Shown piece by piece: positions 25,419 through 34,217 of a stretch of 61,485 nt of DNA. The stretch is from assembly GCF_020164555.1 (NCBI RefSeq), contig NZ_JAIQZB010000022.1, positions 1 through 61,485 of the forward strand. Reading direction: 5' to 3'. Under the pieces are notes generated by a model, which saw only the letters and a list, made by a program, of their open reading frames with translations, ran no database searches and was not told the origin of the DNA. Position numbers and translations under genes: made by a program. Every line of letters starts with the position of its first letter. The stretch's first letter is position 1. The stretch is from Salegentibacter lacus (GTDB taxonomy: Bacteria; Bacteroidota; Bacteroidia; Flavobacteriales; Flavobacteriaceae).

Positions 25419-26348
25419 TTAGTTTCTTTTTAAAATGAGTTTATAATTATTGGTGACCTGCACCTTAACATTCCTGTTGTTTCGCTGAAATAATTGCTTA
25501 AGCCCTCCTACCTGTGGCACCCCTGCAACATTTATATCCTGGATAATATCACCTATCACTTCCTTACTGGCATCTGCACGAATATTATTCTCAATATAAA
25601 TCCCTTCACTACCATCCTGAAGATCATAGGCTTTTAACTTAACGGTATAATGCGCTATGTGCTTAATTTCAATCAAAGCCCTGTTCGGTTGAAAACTGAT
25701 GAATCCATAAACAGGGGTGTTTGCAGGGAACTGGATATTATTGATCATAGCGCTATCTTTCAATCTCATCTTTAACCGGTAACCGGCCTGAACAACCTGG
25801 TCTCCATCTACTTCTACCAAAATATCAGTAGCTGAATAAGTTTTCGGATTCTGAATTTCCACTTCTGGGACAGTTGCATAAAATAATTGATGCGCTAGCC
25901 TCATTTCCTGTGGTTTTGGAGAAGTTTGCGACGCATCTGGTATCTCCTGAATATCCGCTTCAAATTGTGTTTCCCATTCTTCCTCATCGTATTCATTTTC
26001 AAAGCCATAATCTTCATAGTTATTAGTGTTGACTTCATAAATGCTATCTAAGATCCTTCCCTTTTCCCGCTGTGGAAAATCAGGATCGTAATAACCCATA
26101 GAATCCAGGTATTTTTCATCATAAATGCTTGGAGTTGTAGTCTCCCTTACCTCCTTTAAAGCATTTACCGCATCAAGCTTAGACTTAAAGTCTTCCTGCT
26201 CTTGCTGGAGCTCTGGCACCAGGGTGTTTTTTAGTTCAGAAGGTTCTTCACTGTTACCGCCAAAGATCAGCACGCTGTAGGCTACTATAAATAATACAAT
26301 GGTGGCCAGCACAGCGCCAAAGACAATTTTTTTCTTATCAATTTTCAT
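25419..26348 (-). CDS. traM: Conjugative transfer protein TraM
   Basis: 309 residues. A single N-terminal membrane helix (7-29, IVFGAVLATIVLFIVAYSVLI), a long acidic, probably disordered spacer (60-140), and a C-terminal beta domain (ATVPEVEIQNPKTYSATDI to the end) as in VirB10-like proteins. It would bridge the inner and outer membrane parts of the channel. It overlaps the end of traK by 11 nt. traL is missing between traK and traM. Confidence 0.9.
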   Translation of the reverse strand: MKIDKKKIVFGAVLATIVLFIVAYSVLIFGGNSEEPSELKNTLVPELQQEQEDFKSKLDAVNALKEVRETTTPSIYDEKYLDSMGYYDPDFPQREKGRILDSIYEVNTNNYEDYGFENEYDEEEWETQFEADIQEIPDASQTSPKPQEMRLAHQLFYATVPEVEIQNPKTYSATDILVEVDGDQVVQAGYRLKMRLKDSAMINNIQFPANTPVYGFISFQPNRALIEIKHIAHYTVKLKAYDLQDGSEGIYIENNIRADASKEVIGDIIQDINVAGVPQVGGLKQLFQRNNRNVKVQVTNNYKLILKRN

Positions 26349-26952
26349 CGTTCAATTTTTTTAAGGTGTTTTCAAAGTAATTGGTGATCAATAACCCGTG
26401 GGTATTGTTTGGAAAGTTTCGGTCTACGTTTATTAAGTTCCCCGATGAAATAAGTTCATACCGGTCCACTATTTTTCCACGGTTAATTTCAAAGACCGTC
26501 CTGGTCTTAAAAGTGTATGGTTCCATTTCAATATTTACTTCTGACTCAATACTTATGACTTTCTGCACGAGAGAATACTGTAGCAACCTGTTATAAACTC
26601 CATCGGACTTCTTTTGCCGGTAAACATTGTCTACAGAACTGTTTCCTAGCCAGAGTGCTTTTTCAAGGTTACGCTCATAGTTAGTAGCATCGATATTGTA
26701 GAAATAGGTATGAAAGAGATCCAGATGGGAAAGAGCTTCAACCTCCAGGTTTTCTTTCTGAGTAACCCACTTTAGCGGAATTACACTCCCGTCTGTATTT
26801 ATCGCAAAAGCATTATTTAAAGCAGAGCGGTGAATGTCAAAAACCATCCATCCAAAATATAGGCTGGAAATTATTGCCCCACATACGGCAGTGAGGACTA
26901 TAAATCGGTTTATTTTTAAAACCGAGTAAATACTTCTATATGGTGTTTTCAT
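26338..26952 (-). CDS. traK: Conjugative transfer protein TraK
   Basis: 204 residues. VirB8-like topology: N-terminal membrane helix (about 14-35, FIVLTAVCGAIISSLYFGWM) and a periplasmic domain with LEVEALSHLDLFHTYFYNID, typical of Bacteroidota TraK. It is an assembly factor of the inner-membrane complex. The stop overlaps the traM start. Confidence 0.9.
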   Translation of the reverse strand: MKTPYRSIYSVLKINRFIVLTAVCGAIISSLYFGWMVFDIHRSALNNAFAINTDGSVIPLKWVTQKENLEVEALSHLDLFHTYFYNIDATNYERNLEKALWLGNSSVDNVYRQKKSDGVYNRLLQYSLVQKVISIESEVNIEMEPYTFKTRTVFEINRGKIVDRYELISSGNLINVDRNFPNNTHGLLITNYFENTLKKLNDEN

Positions 26953-27016
26953 TTTCTTAATTTTTGGTGTGACTAATTGATATTAATTATAGGCTTAGCG
27001 GTTGAGTGATTCTTAC

Positions 27017-27859
27017 CTATCCAGTAAAAAGTCTTATTGTAAATGAGGTAGCTCGGGTGTAGAGCTTAAACTTTAGAAATACGATAAATGCGATAGACCC
27101 TGCTTCGACTATAATTCGAATAATATTATTGTCTGTAGATGTACCCAATAGGTTAGACCAAAAGTTGGTATTGATTTCTGCATATAAATTGTTGACGAAT
27201 ACATTCACCAGAAAGAAAGCCGGCACCAGCATATATACTGCGGCATATAACCTAAAGAAGTTATAGGCCATCCCCCTGAACTTTTCAAAAACAGCAAGGC
27301 TAATCACCAGTGGAAAGAAAGCCTGCATAATCCCTAAAAGGAAAAAGCGTTCTGCCAGAAATAATGGGTAGATAAATAAATCTATCACCCATAAGAACAG
27401 GCCTACCACAAATGAAATCACCTTAACCGGATAGAGCGGTGTCACCAGGGCCTCATATAGTAAAGCCATTGCTTTTTTAGCTACTTCAAGCGCGCCAACT
27501 TCCTGTTCAATATCTATGTCCTGTAGTTGAAGTGGAATAAGCCCCGGCGCGGTATCTGCATACTCAGTTTCAATGCTTACCAGGATTCCATCGAAAACAC
27601 TTAAGATTTGTGTGGAGAAAATAACGAGAAGTACTATAGCAAAATTCTTTGCCAGCTCTCCGGGGCTCAAGCCCCAGGTATATCCGTCATTATCCGCAAT
27701 CCCTTCATTGTATTTCTTCAGAATATTTACCAGAAAGAACATCACTGCTAGTGACTTCATTCCCGCGATTGTATATTGGGAAAAGTCACTGCTTTTGATC
27801 GTTTGGAAAACCGCGTCTACATACTCCAAACCAATTCCTAAAAATATGCCCCCTATCAT
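27017..27859 (-). CDS. traJ: Conjugative transfer protein TraJ
   Basis: 280 residues with six or more hydrophobic segments (for example MKSLAVMFFLVNIL, FAIVLLVIFSTQILSVF, VISFVVGLFLWVIDLFIYPL). This is the polytopic VirB6-like component TraJ of CTnDOT-type elements. It is an inner-membrane channel platform. Two nt separate it from traI. The GTG/ATG choice is clear: ATG at 27859. Confidence 0.9.
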   Translation of the reverse strand: MIGGIFLGIGLEYVDAVFQTIKSSDFSQYTIAGMKSLAVMFFLVNILKKYNEGIADNDGYTWGLSPGELAKNFAIVLLVIFSTQILSVFDGILVSIETEYADTAPGLIPLQLQDIDIEQEVGALEVAKKAMALLYEALVTPLYPVKVISFVVGLFLWVIDLFIYPLFLAERFFLLGIMQAFFPLVISLAVFEKFRGMAYNFFRLYAAVYMLVPAFFLVNVFVNNLYAEINTNFWSNLLGTSTDNNIIRIIVEAGSIAFIVFLKFKLYTRATSFTIRLFTG

Positions 27860-27861
27860 TT

Positions 27862-28443
27862 TTAGTAATTTATAGTTCTGTTATTGATCTTATTCTGCAT
27901 CTCCCTAAAGGAAATGATGTCGTTATAGCGTTTCGTTTTTAGCGTGATCTCTGCAACCATTTCTTTAGACTGCAGTTCTCTTTCCCTAAGCACCTGTGCC
28001 CTCTCTGCATCACTCATTTTGAAATAGTCACTGGTCAAAATCTTCTCAATAAAGTCAAGATCATCCAGAGAGTTTTCCATAATGGCATTAAAAGAATCAG
28101 AGATTCGAGCGATTTCCTCAGGCTTTATATAGGGTGAGTTCAGAATGTTACGAAGGTCATCCCGCACTGTTTCAAAAAGAATCTGATTATTCCGAGTCAG
28201 TTCCCTTACCGCTTTCAGCTGCCTTACCACATTATTTACCTTTTCGATATTCTCTTTTTGTGTTTTGAGAAATTCTACTGTTTTTAGTAGCTGTGTAGTC
28301 TGCTTTGCCGATTCAATTAAGGATTTGGCGAGGCTAATAAAATTGGTGTTGTCATACACCGGCATCCCCTGGCCCCTAACTGGAGTTTGCACAGTTAAAA
28401 CTAAAAAGCCCATCAGCATTAGTGTTGTAATCTGCTTTTTCAT
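27862..28443 (-). CDS. traI: Conjugative transfer protein TraI (DUF4141)
   Basis: 193 residues from the ATG at 28443, chosen because it begins a signal peptide (MKKQITTLMLMGFLVL). The open frame extends 48 codons upstream, but that part overlaps traG and lacks family features. The mature protein is almost all helical and rich in coiled-coil heptads (LLKTVEFLKTQKENIEKVNN), like VirB5-type proteins. It is exported and probably sits at the periplasmic face of the channel. Confidence 0.88.
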   Translation of the reverse strand: MKKQITTLMLMGFLVLTVQTPVRGQGMPVYDNTNFISLAKSLIESAKQTTQLLKTVEFLKTQKENIEKVNNVVRQLKAVRELTRNNQILFETVRDDLRNILNSPYIKPEEIARISDSFNAIMENSLDDLDFIEKILTSDYFKMSDAERAQVLRERELQSKEMVAEITLKTKRYNDIISFREMQNKINNRTINY

Positions 28444-28447
28444 GATT

Positions 28448-29986
28448 TTATGTTTTAGAGGTGAATTCCTGGATTGCTTTTTCCATATTTCCATGCTTTT
28501 CATAGAGCTGCATAATGAGGTCGTTTTCTGTACCGTCAGTGAGATATGCCGCGTATACTTCTTTGGGGACTTCGAGACGAAAGACATTGCTCTCTTTCCC
28601 GATCTTGATAAAGATCTCGGTGTACTTTCTTTCTCCTATGAAGTTGTTTTTTATTGATTTTAGCTGGTTTAAATCGTGACTGGAAAGGTTTAATCTCTTT
28701 TGAAGCTCTTCATAACCCTTTTCATTTCGAAGGCTGTAGATCACCTGTGTGTTTTCCAGAATACTGGCAGAAGTCGAGTTATTAGGAAGCTGATTTATAG
28801 ATTGAAGAATAATTCCAATGGCACCATTCTGTTTCCTAATGGCCTGGTAATAAAATTCCACACTCTCCAGTACATTTTCAAACTTTAGTTGCTTGGCAAA
28901 CTCATCAAATAAAATGATCCCCTTCTCTGCCCGGTTCTTCCAGATGGTTCTTTGGATGGCAGATTTGATAAGCTTCAGCATTACCGAAAGGATCTCTTTA
29001 TTATCTTTCACTTCATCTAATTCAAATACTATTAAGCACTTGTCTTCAATTTTATAGGTTTGGTCTTCACCTACTTCAAATAGAAAACTGTAGATTCCGT
29101 CTTCCACATATTCCGACATTATGTGCAGGAAATTATTGATGTTGAAGTAATCGGGATGGATCTTAAGCACATGAAGAAGATCATCACTATGCCTTTCTAC
29201 ATAGCGGTAAAAGCTTTTCAAAGAATAGTCTCCATTATAATTTATATAATAATCAAGTAAAATCTTTTTAATGGAAACAGACTGGGCTTTGGTAACCTCC
29301 ATATCTGAAGCAAATAATTCAAAAAGAAACTCAGACAGGTCCTCAAGCCGATCGGCCGTGAGATCATCAGGGCTGCTTATATAGAAAGGATTAATTCCGA
29401 GGCTCTTCCCGTTCTCATAGCGCAGAATGCTGTAATCATTAGGATAAAGCTTTGCGAATTTCGTATAAGATCCGCCAAGGTCTATAATCACTAAACGAAC
29501 CCCGCTTTCAAAATATTGACGAAGTATATTGTTGGCCAGAAAAGATTTACCTTCTCCTGTAGGGGCGAAAATGGCAAAATTCCTGGCCTTTATTCTTTTC
29601 TTGCTTTCATCCCACACATCTTTTAAAACCGGGATGTTATATTCCCTGTCATTAAAAATCACTCCTTTAGCATCTGATTTATAATTACTGTTATTAATAA
29701 ACAGGCACAAAGCGTGTTTTAGATCGGTCACATAAAGATCCTCATTAGAGAAATTTGAAGAAAAACAGAAGTAGCTATTCAGAAAATAATTCTTGCGCTC
29801 CTCCCCTTTTGGGTAATAGGGAACAATGTCCAGGAGTTTAAACTCAGTTTTTATCCTGGCATTAATCGAAGAAAGATTAGTACGGTCATTATCCCAATAA
29901 ATCACATTTAAGTGCCCACGGATAATTCTGGAGGTATCATCGTTATTTATTTGGTCCAGAATATGCTGGATTTTCTTAAGGACCAC
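28448..29986 (-). CDS. traG: TraG conjugation ATPase, C-terminal part (frameshifted)
   Basis: 512 residues from a GTG at 29986. VirB4-like motor domain: Walker A APTGEGKS near residue 140, Walker B GIILFDEFAKQ, and LQSINQLPNNSTSASI near 400. It lacks the N-terminal domain, which is encoded in the preceding frame at 30019-30849. The frame is open up to about 30030, so one missing base would rejoin the two parts (…VED then LNKSSNFGSQNK). Full-length family members have about 800 residues; the two parts sum to this. As it stands the ATPase would be split. Confidence 0.85.
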   Translation of the reverse strand: MVLKKIQHILDQINNDDTSRIIRGHLNVIYWDNDRTNLSSINARIKTEFKLLDIVPYYPKGEERKNYFLNSYFCFSSNFSNEDLYVTDLKHALCLFINNSNYKSDAKGVIFNDREYNIPVLKDVWDESKKRIKARNFAIFAPTGEGKSFLANNILRQYFESGVRLVIIDLGGSYTKFAKLYPNDYSILRYENGKSLGINPFYISSPDDLTADRLEDLSEFLFELFASDMEVTKAQSVSIKKILLDYYINYNGDYSLKSFYRYVERHSDDLLHVLKIHPDYFNINNFLHIMSEYVEDGIYSFLFEVGEDQTYKIEDKCLIVFELDEVKDNKEILSVMLKLIKSAIQRTIWKNRAEKGIILFDEFAKQLKFENVLESVEFYYQAIRKQNGAIGIILQSINQLPNNSTSASILENTQVIYSLRNEKGYEELQKRLNLSSHDLNQLKSIKNNFIGERKYTEIFIKIGKESNVFRLEVPKEVYAAYLTDGTENDLIMQLYEKHGNMEKAIQEFTSKT

Positions 29987-30018
29987 TTTATTCTGTGAAC
30001 CAAAATTTGAACTCTTAT

Positions 30019-30849
30019 TTAGTCTTCAACCTTCGCATCAAGTAGTTTTCTCCATTTTTGGCGATCATCGAGATAGATGACTTGGTTTACAATATGGTTT
30101 TCCTTTAAATTCAGACCCAGTCCGTCAATAAACCCCTGGTGAAAAACGAAATCATCTGAAGTAAACTTATCATTGGTTTTACTACTTTGAACATTCTCTC
30201 CAAAGCACAATTCACTATTTACCGCCAGCACGTCAAAATGTTTGTCGCCAATACTGATGTTATTTTTATCCAGTAAAATATTGGTATCAAATCCATCCTG
30301 GAAACCATTAAAATATTTAGTGGAGAACCTATTAATTTCGTTCTCAGTAAGAGGAATAAGCTCCAGCTTTCGGCTATTGTTTAAAAAAGAAACCGTATCA
30401 TTTACTGAATTCTGAAATCTTTTTAAGTTATCATCCAGGTCTCCCGGAATATTCCTGCTCACTTTTTTGAAGGGATTTACATATTTGGGATGGTTGAAAG
30501 ATTTGTTCTTTGTATGAATGAAGAAGAGATAACTACGATGTTCTAAATGTTCCCTGCCTTTAAAATAGGAATGGGTAGCTTTTTCCAAAAATGTATGGTT
30601 TGGTAATTTCTCTGCCGAATAGTTTCTTTTTAAATACACATCCTGTTTATGAACCACTGTTCCTGTAGGTAGTGATTTTAAAGCCTGAAACCAGGCACTA
30701 TAAATTTCTTCAAAATCATTCTCTGATAAACTATAGATCTCCGGAAGTATCGCTTCAAAAGCCAATACAACATTCCCATTGGCAGCAAAAACCATATTTC
30801 CACGTATATCGGCGATGGGTGGTATAGAAGAAAGATTAATCTTGCTCAT
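30019..30849 (-). CDS. traG: TraG conjugation ATPase, N-terminal part (frameshifted)
   Basis: 276 residues beginning MSKINLSSIPPIADI, the normal start of Bacteroidota TraG proteins, with FEAILPEIYSLSENDFEEI. It ends at a TAA (30019-30021) just where the motor domain should follow, because the reading frame changes. It overlaps the traF stop by 14 nt. Either the gene is inactivated by a one-base deletion, or the sequence has a base-call error, or there is frameshifting in translation. No typical slippery heptamer is obvious. Confidence 0.85.
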   Translation of the reverse strand: MSKINLSSIPPIADIRGNMVFAANGNVVLAFEAILPEIYSLSENDFEEIYSAWFQALKSLPTGTVVHKQDVYLKRNYSAEKLPNHTFLEKATHSYFKGREHLEHRSYLFFIHTKNKSFNHPKYVNPFKKVSRNIPGDLDDNLKRFQNSVNDTVSFLNNSRKLELIPLTENEINRFSTKYFNGFQDGFDTNILLDKNNISIGDKHFDVLAVNSELCFGENVQSSKTNDKFTSDDFVFHQGFIDGLGLNLKENHIVNQVIYLDDRQKWRKLLDAKVED

Positions 30850-31120
30850 AATGAAAGTTGCTTAATCGTTTAGAAGAAATAGTTTCTGGAAAGACTCTTG
30901 AAACCTGGAAGACCTGCGGATTACTGGTTAACCTGGTTAAGCAGATATACAGAGTACAGTTGAAAATAAACACGCAAATTACCGCTCCGAGACTGAAGGA
31001 AAATATAATTACCAACAGTGATCCTACCACGGCTATCATCATAAGGGCAAAGAGCGAAACCGGCAATCCCCAGATCATCGCTCTTTTCCTGATGTTTCGG
31101 TATACTTCGAAACTTTTCAT
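30836..31120 (-). CDS. traF: Conjugative transfer protein TraF (DUF4133)
   Basis: 94 residues, two close membrane helices (about 18-37 and 40-60: LFALMMIAVVGSLLVII, GAVICVFIFNCTLYICL) and a short cytoplasmic tail, as in VirB3-like DUF4133 proteins. The start overlaps the traE stop by 1 nt, and the end overlaps traG by 14 nt, so the genes are translationally coupled. Confidence 0.87.
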   Translation of the reverse strand: MKSFEVYRNIRKRAMIWGLPVSLFALMMIAVVGSLLVIIFSFSLGAVICVFIFNCTLYICLTRLTSNPQVFQVSRVFPETISSKRLSNFHYEQD

Positions 31121-31407
31121 TACACTACTATTCCAATGAGGTATGTAAATATTCCTACAACCGCTCCTGCAATAAGCGTAAAGACCAGCACCCGGGTAAT
31201 TCCTTTCTTTAAATCTGCATTCTCACCAAAGAAGTGACCTGCATTAAAGAGGAATCCGACCAGGAAAATAACCCCGAGAATGATGGGGAAAATAGCTCGA
31301 ATAGTATCGGCTATGTCTGCAACTGAATTTTCAATGCCGCCAATTTGTGCAAAGAGCGGATAAGAAACCAGCGTCAAAAGGACTGATGAGTAAATTGTTT
31401 TTTTCAT
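31120..31407 (-). CDS. traE: Conjugative transfer protein TraE (DUF4134)
   Basis: 95 residues from the ATG at 31407, which starts a signal peptide (MKKTIYSSVLLTLVSYPLFA). The frame is open for 37 codons upstream, but that part resembles nothing. After cleavage it is a short two-helix protein like VirB2 pilins (AIFPIILGVIFLVGFLF, VLVFTLIAGAVVGIFTYL). It is the first gene of the minus-strand tra operon, so a promoter should lie in 31408-31600. Confidence 0.88.
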   Translation of the reverse strand: MKKTIYSSVLLTLVSYPLFAQIGGIENSVADIADTIRAIFPIILGVIFLVGFLFNAGHFFGENADLKKGITRVLVFTLIAGAVVGIFTYLIGIVV

Positions 31408-31798
31408 AATGTTCGTTTTTTTTAATCTGCCAAAGCAGAATTGATTGATGATGACCACTTGATGATTAATTTTTGAGAAATTTATTATGAAAGGGAAAGC
31501 CTGGAACAAACCGCCCAAACTTTAACGCGAGTTGAAGTTGTGAGCAATAAGATTCTTATAAAATGGAAGGATTAATTGAATTTTATTTAAAGGGAAGAAG
31601 AATTTAAGAGCCTAAAAAGAGGTAAGAATTTCTTAAGCCAAAGAATATATGGATCTATATTTAGTTTGGAATTATCGCAGCACTTTGTTTATCCGGGATA
31701 TTATTATTTTAAAAATGTATATTGTTTGCGATTTCACGAGTTGTGCTTAATGCTCAAATTGAGAAAATCTTATCTTAAAAAAAAAATAACTGATTTTT
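31408..31798. other. Divergent intergenic region traE / nuclease gene
   Basis: About 390 nt without a gene, expected to hold the tra operon promoter on the minus strand and the nuclease promoter on the plus strand. I see no long inverted repeat. Confidence 0.4.
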
Positions 31799-32707
31799 AT
31801 GATCGATCAGAGTAAAAAAATTTCTCCACAAGCAATTACTTCTTTAAAAGAAGCTTTATCAGTTATTTATTGGACAAAAAAGAATCTCAGAACATTTTTA
31901 AAAATAACCCTTACCAATTCAGCAATTCTAACCACTATTGATTGGGATAGCTATAAAAGATCCATTGTAAATGAATTGATTGATCGGATGATAAATAATT
32001 CTAAATTGTATCAAGAAGATTTAATGAATCTTTTAATTGCTGTAACTGACTTTACAGATTTTGAACATTTAAATTATTGGGATGAAGATGGTTCAAAAAA
32101 GAAAAAAGCCAAACAAGCAGTTGAACATTTAAGAAAACAAACAAAAGGATATATAGAAATCACTAAAGAGAAAGAACTAGCAAGAAATAGAAAAATTGAA
32201 GTAGAAAAAAGAATAGCAAAAAGTCAATCTTTAGAGAAAGAACTAAATGATTTAAAACTTGAGTTTTTTAAAATTTCTTCAAATAAAAATCTTCAAGAAA
32301 GAGGTTATCAGTTAGAAACATTTCTAAACAAGCTATTTCATTTATTTGATCTTGACCCAAAAGGTTCCTTTAAAAATTTTGGAGAACAAATTGACGGAGC
32401 TTTTACTTTTGACAACAACGACTACTTACTCGAAGCTAAATGGAAAAAACAAGTTGATCGAACCGACTTATCATCATTTTCAACAAAAGTTGAGTCGAAA
32501 TTAAAAGTGGCTTTAGGTTTATTTGTTACAATTGGAGGCCTAACTAAAGAAGCAATTGCACCGCAGTTTAATTCCATAATTGTAATGGATGGTTCTGATT
32601 TAATGGCTGTTTTAGAAAGTAGAGTAACTTTACCCGACTTGCTTTACAAAAAAAGAAGAAAAGCCGCAGAAACAGGAGAGATATTTGTTAGTTTTTTCAA
32701 TTTGTAA
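31799..32707 (+). CDS. Restriction-endonuclease-like protein
   Basis: 302 residues in two parts. The N-terminal half (1-125) is a helical domain of unknown type. A coiled linker (120-160) follows. The C-terminal half is a Mrr-type PD-(D/E)XK domain: E173, D199 in EQIDGAF, and E212-A-K214 in LLEAKWKK. It could be a solitary defence nuclease with the N-terminal domain as sensor. It stands between the tra operon and a small cassette-like cluster with no partner gene. Confidence 0.75.
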   Translation: MIDQSKKISPQAITSLKEALSVIYWTKKNLRTFLKITLTNSAILTTIDWDSYKRSIVNELIDRMINNSKLYQEDLMNLLIAVTDFTDFEHLNYWDEDGSKKKKAKQAVEHLRKQTKGYIEITKEKELARNRKIEVEKRIAKSQSLEKELNDLKLEFFKISSNKNLQERGYQLETFLNKLFHLFDLDPKGSFKNFGEQIDGAFTFDNNDYLLEAKWKKQVDRTDLSSFSTKVESKLKVALGLFVTIGGLTKEAIAPQFNSIIVMDGSDLMAVLESRVTLPDLLYKKRRKAAETGEIFVSFFNL

Positions 32708-32732
32708 TTCTGCATTCACACTAAGCACTAAA

Positions 32733-32847
32733 TCGTTATAGCAAATAGTGGGTTTTGCCGAAAAAGTGTAATTTAGAAAACCAGGAAAGAAAAGGTTAAA
32801 CCGACAAATTAGCTTCCCTACTCCCGCTACTTGTCCATAACCGTGAC
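32733..32847 (+). repeat. Second repeat family, copy A (divergent)
   Basis: Roughly 115 nt. It shares with copies B and C the segments AACCAGGAAAGAAAA, GTTAAACCGACAAATTAGC, TCCCTACTCCCGC and ends CCATAACCG. The outer ends CGTTAT (32734) and ATAACCG are partly complementary. Confidence 0.5.
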
Positions 32848-32887
32848 CATATTGGCAGAAATTTATCATAAATTAAACTTTACAGGT

Positions 32888-33238
32888 ATGAAAAACTTTT
32901 TCTTCTTATCAACCGCACTATTAATTTGTCTTTCAGTTAACGGACAAGTTTCAGATTCAACTAATAATGAAACTAGAAACATTAGGATATACTGTAAAGC
33001 ACAGGACTTAGAAAATGTACCTTATTTTGTTCTCGTTTTAGACAAAAATGAGATTGAATTCGATAACGAAAAATTAGGTTTAATTGATTTAGGTTGGGTT
33101 GAAAATATAAATGTTTTGAAAGATGAAATAGCTGTAAAAAAATTTGGATCAAAAGCTGAACACGGTGCCATATTAATAAAGATAAAAGATAAAAATCTTA
33201 AGGACCTTAAAGAAAAACTAAGGACTAATAGGTGGTGA
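32888..33238 (+). CDS. Small secreted protein with plug-like end
   Basis: 116 residues from the ATG at 32888, chosen because it begins a signal peptide (MKNFFFLSTALLICLSVNGQ); the frame extends 19 codons upstream through repeat copy A. The C-terminal half (AVKKFGSKAEHGAILIKIKD) resembles a TonB-receptor plug strand, comparable to the protein at 2773-3249. It is one gene between repeat copies A and B. Function unknown. Confidence 0.6.
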   Translation: MKNFFFLSTALLICLSVNGQVSDSTNNETRNIRIYCKAQDLENVPYFVLVLDKNEIEFDNEKLGLIDLGWVENINVLKDEIAVKKFGSKAEHGAILIKIKDKNLKDLKEKLRTNRW

Positions 33239-33250
33239 GGGACAGTAGCC

Positions 33251-33370
33251 AGACGGCTAATCGCCAATAGTCGGCAGTGTTAGAAAGAAAATAATTAACT
33301 TGACCAAGAAACCAATACTAATCCGACAAATCCGCATACCTTACCCCGTAAACCGGCGATAAGCGGGACC
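33251..33370 (+). repeat. Second repeat family, copy B
   Basis: 120 nt, most similar to copy C: TTAGAAAGAAAATAATTAAC, TTGACCAA, AAACCAATACTAATCCGAC and a CCG-rich end with GCGATAAGCG. It separates the genes at 32888-33238 and 33390-34028. Confidence 0.75.
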
Positions 33371-33389
33371 ATTACCTGCAATTATTACA

Positions 33390-34028
33390 ATGAGAAATAC
33401 TAAAGAAATTGATAAAGAACTTTCAAATTCCTTAAAAGAAACAATTTCAAGTTCTGAACTTAAGAATATTGCGTCTGATATTGGTGAGATTACTATTGAT
33501 TCCATATTAAAAGATGGAATTTTAAAGGATTTTCCAATTATCGGATCACTAACTGGTATTTGGAAAACAGGAGTAGCCGTAAATGATTATTTATTCTTAA
33601 GAAAATTAATAGCTTTTCTTAATGAATCTTCGAAATTGTCAGAAAAAAAACGATTGAAATTAATTGAGAATTTAGAGCAGGAAGACTATCAAAAAGAGGC
33701 TGGTGAGAAACTGATTGCTATTATTGATAATTTAGAAACTAAATCAAAAGCTATTTTACTAGGAAAAGCTCTAAACTTATTTGGACAAGATATAATAACT
33801 AAAGAAGCGTTTTGGAGTATAGCATTTATAATTGAAAAAATTCCAATGGAAGACATTCGAGCACTTAAAAGTTGGAAACAAACTGACTTGAATAAAGTAA
33901 CAGATATTAGAAGACAATTATATCTATCCGTTGGAATTGGTTGGTTTGTTCTTAATGCTTCTTCAACTGGATTCTGTTGGCAGGAAAGGATATGTGGAAT
34001 ATTCTCTGATTACCTATTAGAAGATTAG
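33390..34028 (+). CDS. Unknown protein with central hydrophobic region
   Basis: 212 residues, not recognised. Residues 1-45 are helical and polar. A hydrophobic amphipathic region follows (LKDFPIIGSLTGIWKTGVAVNDYLFLRKLIAFL; residues about 45-77 taken in two halves), then a charged helical domain. Proteins of this shape in defence or toxin clusters may attack membranes, but this is only a shape comparison. It is a single gene between repeat copies B and C. Confidence 0.6.
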   Translation: MRNTKEIDKELSNSLKETISSSELKNIASDIGEITIDSILKDGILKDFPIIGSLTGIWKTGVAVNDYLFLRKLIAFLNESSKLSEKKRLKLIENLEQEDYQKEAGEKLIAIIDNLETKSKAILLGKALNLFGQDIITKEAFWSIAFIIEKIPMEDIRALKSWKQTDLNKVTDIRRQLYLSVGIGWFVLNASSTGFCWQERICGIFSDYLLED

Positions 34029-34040
34029 AAAAAAGCTGAC

Positions 34041-34163
34041 AAATAACGGTTCATCGAAAATAGGCGGCAACATTAGAAAGAAAATAAATAACTTGACCAA
34101 CAAACCAGTACTAAGCCGACAAATTCGAGTCCCTATTCCCGAAACTTGCGAACCATAAACGAT
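34041..34163 (+). repeat. Second repeat family, copy C
   Basis: About 120 nt. It begins AATAACGGTT, contains TTAGAAAGAAAATAAATAAC, TTGACCAA and CCAGTACTAAGCCGACAAAT, and ends GCGAACCATAAACG. High similarity to copy B in the middle. It separates the genes at 33390-34028 and 34218-34757. Confidence 0.75.
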
Positions 34164-34217
34164 AGCTCCAAGACTTACAATTGGTTCAAGGACCGAATTT
34201 TAAATTTCGATTTCAAT

